Source: Caenorhabditis elegans
Lineage: Eukaryota > Nematoda > Chromadorea > Rhabditida > Rhabditidae
Length of the DNA: 64,000 nt
Assembly: GCF_000002985.6 (NCBI RefSeq)
Contig: NC_003284.9
Location: 13,206,001 to 13,270,000, forward strand
Reading direction: 5' to 3'
How positions within the stretch are numbered: position 1 is the first letter of the stretch; each line of letters opens with the position of its first letter. Below, piece by piece: positions 11,137 to 22,668 of the stretch. The notes beneath the pieces were generated by a model. That model was not told the origin of the DNA and made no database searches. It saw only the letters and a program-made list of their open reading frames with translations. The position numbers were made by a program, and so were the translations under genes.

Positions 11137-12931
11137 ATGTCAAATAATAATAGTTCCACTAATTCTACTGACACAAACTCTACAACAACCACTACAACAA
11201 CTGCCGAACCAACTAATATCACTGATAACCTTTTACAAAGATGTTATGAAACAGTTTTATCAGATAACCAGAGCGATATAGTGAAGGTTTGAAATGTGTT
11301 TGAATACTTCCATTTATTTCTTTTTTTTTAATTTCAGTACCTTATGTATTTTTGTGGTGGCTGGATAATAGTATGGTGCTTAATAACTATATTGGTAAAT
11401 ATTTGCCATAAGTAAGTTATCTGATAGTATTTTTTCGAGTCGAGATTTGTAACATTTCAGGAATAAAGGGCACCAACGATATGTACACTTTTACGAAGAA
11501 CTTTCAATTATTCTCCTGGCAGTTTGCATGTGTATTCTTAACTTTGTATTCAATCATAAATCAGTGAGTAATTAACAAAATAAACTCAGAGAAGTTTGTA
11601 TATTTAGAATATCTGCAAATTTGTGGCGATTTTCAATCATTTTTTCATGTGCCTGACAGCTTCAATATTCTTTGCGGAAGCATTATTCGCATCGTCGTAA
11701 GTGAAATATTCTAATTATATTCACGTTTTTCAGTGTCAAATTTCAGAATGGTGCATGGAAAATCCGATAAAAACGGAAGTATTCCGTGGATTTTGTACTA
11801 CATCTTCCCGATTGTTCTTGCAATAGGACCAACGTTAGCGACATATTTTCCAGAGAAAAAATATTATGGAACAGCATATTTACAGTGGGACACTTTCAGA
11901 CTTTATAATAAACGTTATCGATTTCCAGCTGTTCTGCCATTTCCACTGTGGATATGCTTTGGGGGTTTGTGATTCCGGTATGGGTTATTTTAACGTTAGC
12001 TGGGCTGAAAGCGCAACTAGCGTGTATTGCATGCGACCGGCAACTACCATCTCAAGATATTTATCAATGCTATTGGGCGAGAAGATCAGTAAAATCATTG
12101 GTTTTGATTTCGCAGTATATATTCAGCATTTGGCTTATGATATTATTTGCTGCAGAACACCAGGTTCGGATACATTTGTGTTCTTCTATAGTTTTGAATA
12201 GAAAGAAATTTTTAAAAAAGTTACACTTTCGAAGTAAACTATAAAAACCATTCGTGAATTTTTAGATCATACGTATGAACAAACTGTTACTATTATGCAA
12301 AACGTCATTTTAATTTATTGCAATTATCAAACCGCTAATTGTTTTTGAGCCAGATATGCATGAAACTATGGCTTTAATAAAATTCAATTCAGAAACTCTA
12401 CTTGTTTATTCTGGTCACCTTCATGACACTCCTATTTGGACCAGCTCTTTTTGTTTGCCACACATATGGACATTTGAATGTAAGCAACTGATTTTTCATG
12501 CACAGTCTGTTTTTTTGCTTTTCAGACCTGTCAGAAGTGGGCTGGTTCGGGGTGTTTTGCTAGTTTATACGCTATGTGTCCACCGAAACCTTCAACATAT
12601 GAAAAAGATAAAGATGATGAAGAAGATGAGAAGATTGAAAATCCTCAGGAAAAAACACCTCTAGAAAATGAAGATGAAAATCCAGAAAAGCAACCTGGAG
12701 CTGGCGACTCGAAAGAGCCAGATGAGACATCAGGAAATAGTAGTCCGAAAAAATCAACACAAAGAGGAAAAGGACTGGTGAGTGTTGCTATCAATTTTGA
12801 TGTGTCTACTATATTTATTTTTCTAGGACCCCACAAAGCACACAGAGTCTCAAAAATTCTACTCATGGCTCACCGATTCGAGCAATAGCGGAAACAGTGG
12901 AGACATTTTGTTTCGTCCATCTGTTGCTTAG
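11137..12931 (+). CDS. Class B/adhesion-like seven-transmembrane receptor, orphan
   Basis: Nine exons: 11137-11286, 11338-11411, 11461-11563, 11608-11696, 11747-11884, 11929-12163, 12393-12479, 12526-12777 and 12827-12931, giving 410 residues. The order is a short Asn/Ser/Thr-rich N terminus with glycosylation sites, seven hydrophobic segments (roughly one per exon 2-7), then a hydrophilic Glu/Asp/Lys/Pro-rich tail. TM3 begins with a Cys (ICKFVAIFNHFFMCLTASIF), a Cys sits in loop 2 just before TM5 (LHCSAIS), and TM7 has LLFGPALFVC. All three are placed as in secretin/adhesion GPCRs. There is no GAIN/GPS or large ectodomain, so it is at most a stripped-down member of that fold. The 44-nt intron 11885-11928 is required to keep TM5 in frame. 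The gene is tail to tail with asp-4. Ligand and role are unknown. Confidence 0.8.
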
Positions 12932-13074
12932 TGGCGCTAAATGATCGCATTTTTCGATTATGTGCCTTCAATTGTGTTGATAGAAAAATATTTATTAAAC
13001 ATAAAGTGTTTTATAAAGCCAATGAATTAAAAATATTTTAAAAACCTGGATTTGTGAGAAAAATAACGTGTTGA

Positions 13075-15427
<2,353 letters not shown>

Positions 15428-17015
15428 CCTGACGATGAAACTAACTGAATGCCTCTTCCGATCTCAATTGTGCCTTTTCTTATCTCCCCTTTCTCTTCAT
15501 GATGACTCCGCCTTGTTTCTTTGCCGGCACAACAGCAGCTGCAAGGTCAACTGTCTCGTTGTTATTCCTCCAGCTGTCATGCATAATTATCGGAAAGTAA
15601 ATTCTAAACATTCAAAAAATGGCCTGACCGTTGTCAACGTGTCCGTCTGTACCGGTGAGATGACAAGTTTGAATGATAAGGGAATTGTGAAACTTTGTTC
15701 TGTTTCGATTTAGGGGAGAGAAAATGGGATAATTTCAAAACTCGGCCAAATCAAGATCCTATCTAATTTTGTCTTCAAGGTTGTTGTAGACAGTAATTGG
15801 GACTTTTGACGGAGTTTGAAAGACAGTTAGTCAATCACGCAATGGACTATGAAAAAAATTGCATGGCCACTTTTGAAATAAAACCAAAACGTTTGGAAGA
15901 CCAAGCAATTTTAATGTTAAACTGTTAAACATAGAAGACACAAAAGCTCTGTAAATTGAGGTTTTTTTGTGGATGGAAAATAGCGTGGATGCTGCCCGTT
16001 TTTTCCGTCTGATTTGTGAACAACAGTGTTTGAATGCTAAGGATAATATTGATTTAGGTTCATTCATCTTAAAACAACTATGATTGGGTTATAGCTTTAC
16101 AAAACAGATTCTACAATTGTTCAAGGGCTCCTATATCAAGTAGTTGCTTAAATTAAGCCTATAAAATATACAAGTTGCGTGGAAAACTTACAGGAGATTT
16201 AAAAATTGTTTTTGAAAAACTATATACAATTTTCGTATAACATTGTTGACATTTTTGTTCAATGTTCAATTTTCAGTTTTCATTAAAATTGTTGATGAAA
16301 TTATCATGTCCTAATGCAATGTCCTAATGCATACATAAAAAATTTTAGATGAAATGGATTAGCATGAAAAAAGCTATACAATAAAAACTATTATTGGAAA
16401 CAACCGGCACTGGATATATGAATATTATGTATCTTTTAATCACAACTCTCGAAAAAGTTATCCCCCCAAAGTCTGAAGAATTGAGCATAGTGAAACTTTA
16501 CTTAACTAACAAAATTGAAAAATAATATTCCACAAAAAAGGGCAAATTAAGGCAGATGAAAAAAAAAACTTTAAAAAAAAGCACACTATTAAATTTTCCA
16601 GATTTAGTAATCAGAACGCTGCATTCAATTCCGTCATGAAGTTTATAAACGTTTAGTTCTTTTAAAACCTAGTATTTTGCAATAAACACCAGAAATGTAC
16701 AAGTTCGGCCAAATTGGATGCAAAATCAGAAAAAATCGGAAATAAAAATCCGGTAATTTGGGGGCTCACCTCATATTCTGAAACAACGAGAACTTGATTT
16801 ACATATGGTTCTTTGATATTTAATTTTAAGCAATTTTTTAATTAGTAGTGACACTTTAGTTGTTTGTTTTGTTTTCCAACTATTCTTTTACATTCTTATA
16901 ACTTCAATTTTTCATTTATGAGGTTTGTAAAATAATTTATTCACAAATAAACTTGAATCAAAGTGTATAAATATATTCTTTCAAACATCTTCTTCACAAT
17001 ATGTGAAATTAAACA
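15428..17015. other. Intergenic between asp-4 and the SKR cluster
   Basis: The part next to asp-4 (15428-15720) is the likely promoter and has a GATA-type site at 15674-15680. The rest is AT-rich with no coding exon I can support. A minus-strand AATAAA at 16936-16941 probably belongs to the downstream SKR gene. Confidence 0.5.
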
Positions 17016-17537
17016 TCAATCAGAATCCGTTGTGAATGTCATTGCAGATGTTCCCTCTCCACCATTTGCCAACGCTTCCTCCATTTGTTCTTCATCTGAC
17101 CTGATTCCATAGATCTTGCGAATTTCTTCCGTGCTTTTTCCTCGAATCAATTCTGCTGCGGCTGCACACCCCATATTCATCAAATCTTCGACTCCAAGCG
17201 CATGAGAAGCATTGAGTAGTGCAAAAAGAACTCCCGATTCCACGTTGAAAAACTGCTTGTCCCATTCGGAAAAATCGTGGTAACGAATTTTGGAGTCTCG
17301 TCGGGCGAGCGGGTTGTCCTGATAATGGTAAAGCCACTCTATTACAGCTTGAACAATCGATGAGTGGAATGGAACGAGAATTGGATCTGCTCGTTCACAA
17401 TTTCTGTCGTTCACTCCATGGTCAATAAACTTCTGATTGATAAATGCACAAAATTTCATTGGTCCTCGTTCGACATTAAAAATTTGACCATCCTCTGACT
17501 TCAGTTTGTACAAGGGCGCAGATCGTGGTGTGGTCAT
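17016..17537 (-). CDS. skr-19: SKP1-related protein (probable SKR-19)
   Basis: Skp1 homologues bridge CUL-1 to F-box proteins in SCF ubiquitin ligases. One exon, 173 residues. The N-terminal POZ-like Skp1 domain starts with YKLKSEDGQIFNVERG. The helix region (IVQAVIEWLYHYQDNP) corresponds to the canonical VIxWCxxH segment, with Tyr where Cys is usual, and is followed by EWDKQFFNVESGVLFALLNA. The C-terminal F-box-binding part reads LGVEDLMNMGCAAAAELIRG, then KSTEEIRKIYGI. The terminal Trp-Cys of classical Skp1 is missing; an acidic, Gly/Thr-rich tail replaces it. The ATG follows a CCTTTAG acceptor by a few bases, which fits trans-splicing. First of three tandem SKR genes. The symbol is assigned from gene order next to asp-4, so skr-19 versus skr-20 is not certain. 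Confidence 0.8.
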   Translation of the reverse strand: MTTPRSAPLYKLKSEDGQIFNVERGPMKFCAFINQKFIDHGVNDRNCERADPILVPFHSSIVQAVIEWLYHYQDNPLARRDSKIRYHDFSEWDKQFFNVESGVLFALLNASHALGVEDLMNMGCAAAAELIRGKSTEEIRKIYGIRSDEEQMEEALANGGEGTSAMTFTTDSD

Positions 17538-18240
17538 GATGTGGAACTAAAGGTAATTGATTAAATAGTTTTGCAATTGTTTCAAAAATATTATTGAGTG
17601 GATTCAAACCACACAAAAATAAATATATAAATGAGATATCTTTAAAGTAATTTTTATTATTTATTTGGCGAATCATAGACCTGTGGAAAAGAGCTGGAAG
17701 AATACACTATGAATTTATTAAAGATGGAATGAAACGATTAAAAACTGGAATTGTAAAATTTTTTGAAGAAAAGTGAATGGCGTTGTGAGTCAAGTTGATC
17801 AAAGGCAAATTTTCTATATTACAAATCTACAGCGAAAGTTTTAAAATATAAATTGAACGAAGAAGCAGAGAAAATAAAATTGAATACAAGACGGTTGAAC
17901 ACGGGAAATTAGCATTAAATGTGGTGGTGGCTGAGAAGTATGGTGGTTGTATTTAAGTTTTTTTGTAGGGAATCGAGAAGAGAATTTTTGATTCAAACTT
18001 GAAAAATAAAGTTGCATTGTTTACAAAATTAGTATGGTTTTTGCATTTTTTCTGTAAAATATAAAAGACGAAGAATACTTTTGCTAAAATGTTGCCCAAA
18101 TTATCACAAAAATTTCAAAAATGGGCTCAACTTTGATCTTATGATTACATTTTTCTCACTTCAAATATTTACTGAAATGAAAACAAATAGTCTAAATTTT
18201 CCCATACCATACGAAACACCACACATCTGAAATGAAATTC
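17538..18240. other. Spacer between first and second SKR genes
   Basis: About 700 bp of AT-rich DNA. No coding exon or repeat is evident. Confidence 0.5.
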
Positions 18241-18708
18241 CTAAGCCGCTGCAGCCACCACTGGATATACTGGCTGCTCCTCCTCTTCATCATTCACCAA
18301 TCCGTCAATAATCTCTCTAGGATTTTGTCCGACGACACGGCAGCACATGGCGAAGAGACCAGGTACAGTAAAATCCCTCGCGGCTCGGATTATATCAAAG
18401 AGCATGTTGTGCCTCACCATCAGAAACGACGCATCCCAGTCAGGAATATCATTGGTTTCCGGTTCAGATTCGTCGTAGGGCGGGTCGTGCTTATGATGGT
18501 CGCACCACTCGATCACTTTCCTCATCACTGTCGCAGGGATTTCTAGTTGAATTGGCTGCAGTTGATCGGCAGGAATCAGGTCTAATCCAGCATTTCTAAA
18601 TAGGTCCTCAATCCGTCCTATCATTCCGATTGTTCGCCTATCTGCCAGAAATCTCTGCCCATCTGTTGACCGAAGTTTGTAGAGTATTACAGGTTCTTCA
18701 ACTTGCAT
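18241..18708 (-). CDS. skr-20: SKP1-related protein (probable SKR-20)
   Basis: Divergent Skp1 homologue, single exon, 155 residues. The open frame extends upstream to 18795, but that extension is a Tyr/Phe/Leu-rich intron translation. An ATTTCAG acceptor lies just before the ATG at 18706-18708, so I start there. The Skp1 features are VILYKLRSTDGQRFLADRR at the N terminus, VMRKVIEWCDHHKHDP with the canonical Cys, and IPDWDASFLMV. The C-terminal part (FTVPGLFAMCCRVVG, NPREIIDGL) is short and ends in Glu- then Ala-rich residues. The F-box-binding C terminus is thus truncated relative to Skp1, which may narrow partner choice. The plus-strand frame across this gene is an antisense shadow. The symbol rests on order in the cluster. 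Confidence 0.78.
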   Translation of the reverse strand: MQVEEPVILYKLRSTDGQRFLADRRTIGMIGRIEDLFRNAGLDLIPADQLQPIQLEIPATVMRKVIEWCDHHKHDPPYDESEPETNDIPDWDASFLMVRHNMLFDIIRAARDFTVPGLFAMCCRVVGQNPREIIDGLVNDEEEEQPVYPVVAAAA

Positions 18709-20133
18709 TACACTGAAATACTTGAAAATGTCTGTAGTAGAAAGAATGAAAAGAAGAAAAAAAATTAGCAAATAATAGTAATAGTCAGGATTCAAACTAT
18801 TTCCTTAAATTTTCTAGATGAAGTTCTATTTGTATGTAGTTTCTTGCAGAAGAAAAAACTAAATTAAATCGTTTGACAATAAAATTCAATGTGTAATAAT
18901 TTCTTTCGCACTTTTGCTTTAAAAAACGTAGCTGAAAATAAAGTTTTTTTATCCGATTCTTAGAACTATTACAATGTTAAACACAGAAATTTTTGGATCA
19001 ATAAAGTGTATGTCAAGAATATGATGGGTGACCACTAGTTGGTACAAAAAAAATGAAAAAAAAGTCACTGATAAGTCACGACAATCATTACTTTCTGTTG
19101 AACAGTTCAATTACATAGCACATTAGGAAAAACTGATTTGAAAATAGCGTTTCAAGAATGTATTATTTTACTAAAATGTTTGAAAATCAAGATTTCAAGA
19201 AAATCGATAAGTTTATGTGCGCTCCTCAAGCACACCTTCAGCACCAACGTCTTCCCCCGAAGGCTGGCAGACGACGCGTTTCTCTTCCACGGCCATTAGA
19301 AATATGGAAAGTCACGTGAACTCACACAACACAACTATCAAAAGGAAGAGTGTCATCAGATAAGAACCTAATATTTCATTACAGGAAAGGTCTGGAAAAA
19401 TTGATTTTTTTTTGTTTTCTTGTTCGGCTCACACGGTATTAGAACGACTAAATTATTCCTGTGAAAATAGCAAAAAAATTCGAATTCTAACTTCAAATTT
19501 GAAAGGGAAAATAAAATAACCAGTTTCCTCCTTTTTATGCTAGAAACTGACATATGAAACCTTTTTTCTTTTCATTCTTTCGAGAATGAATCAATCTTCC
19601 AACACACTACCTATTCCTGCAAGACAAGACCGCGACGCAGCCGCAACGCGCACTTATAAAGCTACCTCGAGCAAACAAAAAGAGAGTACGTTGTCATGGG
19701 TGATGAATGATGTCACTCAAGATTACTCCAACTCGGGGAAGGATTATTATCTGAATTTGAGGTGGAGCAGATGTTGCCCAACTGTCAGAAAAAATATATA
19801 TTCAGGAACAGGTGTTTAATGAGTAATTTTATTGGGAACTTGTTAGGGCATGAGATTAATTGGCTGAAAATAAAATATACAAAAAATATTAGAGGAATTA
19901 AAATGACAAATTATAGTTTTTAATTTACAAATTATACAACAAATGATTGATTGATTTTTTTTTCAAAAAGCCTGAGAGAACGTGTTAAATTGAGAATTTG
20001 GTTAGAAATGAAGGCTGAGATGAGGCAGGAAGGCAGTGAAAAGATTTAGTACAACAGTTTCGGGTTCAGATCGCATAGTAATTACATAGTTCGAGTCAAG
20101 TTCAGGAGGCACAGAAACATGGTATATCAAAAA
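18709..20133. other. Spacer between second and third SKR genes
   Basis: Mostly AT-rich. It contains a compact GC-richer patch at 19213-19296 (listed separately) and an AT-rich stretch without supported exons. The plus-strand frame near 19586-19819 has a plausible composition but no start or splice context that I trust. Confidence 0.45.
19213..19296 (-). other. Short GC-rich ORF, 27 codons, uncertain
   Basis: Begins ATG GCC GTG GAA GAG and ends TAA, encoding MAVEEKRVVCQPSGEDVGAE plus seven further residues. Base composition is clearly richer in G+C than the surrounding DNA, as expected of an exon, and the peptide is not low-complexity. It could be a small ORF, or a 5' exon of the SKR gene downstream on the same strand. 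I found no matching splice partner. Confidence 0.25.
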
Positions 20134-20664
20134 CTATGCAGCTGATATGGCTGGGATTTCAATTTCAACATCGTCTTCTTCATTTTCATCCACATCTACT
20201 TCCAATTCTAGGACATCTTCCAGACTGTCTTCCTCGTCCGATGGGCTCTCAACTCCTCCAACTCGTAGCATAAGCTTGACTTCATTTAGAGTTCTTCCGA
20301 GCATAATGGACACAGCTCTGCAGGCCACGTCCAATAGTCCTACAATTTCCAGACGAAAAGCCGCTTCAGCCAAATGGAGCAGAATCGCACTATTGGTGCG
20401 GATAAATTGAACATCCCAGGCGGTGAGAATTCGCTGGGCATGATCTTGATCCTCATTGCGATGATGGTAACACCATTCGATAATCTTCACGAGCACAAAG
20501 CTACAGATGCTGGTTTTGAGAGGATGCGGTTGTACGAGATTGTTCATTTGAGCCAACACAACAGAAAAGCACTTGGACTTTTGGATAAACCAGTCTTCAA
20601 CGGCAAAAACCTGACCGTCGCATGATTGAATTTTGAAAACTGGCTTGATCTGACCGATCACCAT
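20134..20664 (-). CDS. skr-21: SKP1-related protein (probable SKR-21)
   Basis: Skp1 homologue, single exon, 176 residues. The N terminus reads VFKIQSCDGQVFAVEDWFIQ. The conserved helix is VLVKIIEWCYHHRNEDQDH, followed by LTAWDVQFIRTNSAILLHLAEAA (given in part: AWDVQFIRTNSAILLHLAEA). The C-terminal segment is LLDVACRAVSIMLGRTLNEV, then KLMLRVGG. A long acidic tail (about 35 residues of Glu/Asp with Ser and Val) replaces the Skp1 terminal Trp-Cys. The ATG follows a TTCTAG acceptor by about a dozen bases. It is the third member of the local cluster and as diverged from the other two as they are from each other. The symbol is inferred from order. Confidence 0.78.
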   Translation of the reverse strand: MVIGQIKPVFKIQSCDGQVFAVEDWFIQKSKCFSVVLAQMNNLVQPHPLKTSICSFVLVKIIEWCYHHRNEDQDHAQRILTAWDVQFIRTNSAILLHLAEAAFRLEIVGLLDVACRAVSIMLGRTLNEVKLMLRVGGVESPSDEEDSLEDVLELEVDVDENEEDDVEIEIPAISAA

Positions 20665-22668
20665 TGGTAACTGTGCCTAGAATTGAGAAAATTAACAATT
20701 GACATACAAACTGCGAGAGTACAAAATAAAACAAGATTGCGTGGAAACATCATGAAAAATTATAGTAACTTCTGAGGTTCAAATCGAAGCTTCAAACTTC
20801 GACATCAATAAAATCAATAAAAAGACAAGTCAATAGAAGCTTATACCGGCCCAGACTACACGGAAAATCGATACTTGCCACGTTATCGTCCTCCTTCACC
20901 GCAACACACTATGTATGCATAATTAGTCTGCCTTTCCTCTATCTCTCTCTCTCTCCCTCACTATCTCTCTATTTTCTCTTTTCTCTTTTCTTATTGTTGC
21001 CTGACCTTTATAAGACCACCCACCCAATTGTTTGAGTACGGTTTGGGGTAAGAGACAAGAAGAAAACGTCTCGGATTCGTTGGTTTTGGGAGATAAAGAT
21101 TGTATTTCAAAATCCGGAACCGTTTTCTTTATATTAGAATTTGAATAAATCAAGAAATTTGACACAAAAAACAGCTGGATGAGTTGGAACACTATCTAAT
21201 ATGTATATAATTTTTTTAAATTGGATTTTCTACAAAATAGCTAGAAATTCTGAAACCAAAAATGTTCAAGATTTTTGAGCAACGCAGCAGAGAATAGTCG
21301 CAGAGAATGGAACAAAGCAAATGCATCACCAAAAACCAAAGGCATCTAGTGAACAATTTGTAAATAAGATTGTTACACAAGACTCTTCCCTCTCAAAAAC
21401 AATATTTTTAACGGAGATTCGGGCCAGAAAACATTGGCCAGAAAACACAAATTTTGAAACAATTAATATGAAATGAAAGAAAAATAAATGAATAAAAAAA
21501 TGACGACTTTATAGTTTGTACAGCTGACTTCTGCGTGGGCAATTAATTAATAATGAATCCAATTTTCTTTGACTAAATGATGCTCATTATTTTCTCATGC
21601 CAGATTACGTAGAAAGAATACGTTTTTGTTCCTTTGTCCGACAGATATAATTTTTTTGTTGGCAGACACTGTTATGAATGAGCATTCTTTTTATTTCTAA
21701 ACTGATGTACACAAGTGGTTGAAAAATTGAAAATTTAGTTTCTTTTTTCTTGATAAATCCATTTGAAACCTAGCTCAAAGATGAATTGAGTATGCAACGT
21801 TATCAATAGAAATATACACATCAAAAAGTTTAAAACAGGTGATCAAAAATCAAATGCTATTGTTTCAACAAACCAAATCAACTACCGTATTCTTAAAATT
21901 TAATCATTTGAACATTTGATCTCAAAACACCGCGGCAAGGCTGAGCGTGACGTCATAATTGTTTAATTGTGAAAACCGGTATGACGTCACAATTTATCAT
22001 AAATGGTATTAGAAAAAATAAAGAGTGAAAAGCAAAAATAAAAGTTTTTGAAGTAATCTATTTGTCTGTTCTCTTTGAAGATTTGTTATTTCGGCTTACC
22101 ATAAGTGACAAATTATAATGGTTGATTCGGTTAAGTTATACTAATATTACAGCAATATAATATTTAGGGCAATATGTTTGAAATTGCAAAATTAATGTGA
22201 GCAAGCCAACAAGCAATGAAAACGATAAAATTGAAGTTCTCAGTGTGAGAACTCTATTACCAATAAAATATTCTAGTTATCAACCATGATTCATGATTTC
22301 TCATATTTTTGTTTGTATTTAATAATACAGAGTTCTTATCATCAATTAATCTAAATCAAATTGTTTCAAATTAATGAATTAATTCTCGACTGTTCAAAAA
22401 CTTGCAACAATTGGATTAAGGAAAGCAAAAATTTCTATATTCGTCACTTTGAAAGTAAAAGTGGTGCTTAAAATCTGAAACGTTTTACCTGGGGCTTCTT
22501 AAATTAGGTAATTGAAATATTCATTCTGAAACACACTGAAATATAATTTGAAAGTGAGTGAACGTACTAAAATAAATTAAAACAAAATAAACCCAGACTT
22601 CTCGAAAAACACGTAGTTTTGATTGTTATAATGCAAATATATCTCAATCCTCTACAAAAATTTTCCCA
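20665..22668. other. Intergenic between SKR cluster and GT49 gene
   Basis: Contains a CT/GA-rich tract around 20935-20990 and the pair of inverted TGACGTCA sites at 21947-21990 (listed separately). I see no coding exon. Confidence 0.5.
21947..21990. promoter_or_regulatory. Inverted pair of CRE-like TGACGTCA sites
   Basis: GTGACGTCATA at 21947-21957 is repeated in inverted orientation as TATGACGTCAC at 21980-21990. Each contains the palindromic cAMP-response element TGACGTCA, bound by CREB/ATF bZIP proteins (CRH-1, ATFs in worms). They could also be the arms of a small foldback element. Function is inferred. Confidence 0.5.

Noticed and set aside
18232-18546. Plus-strand frame across skr-20
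   Set aside because: Antisense shadow of an intact Skp1 coding sequence.
20147-20410. Plus-strand Ser/Thr-rich frame
   Set aside because: Antisense of the acidic tail of the third SKR gene.
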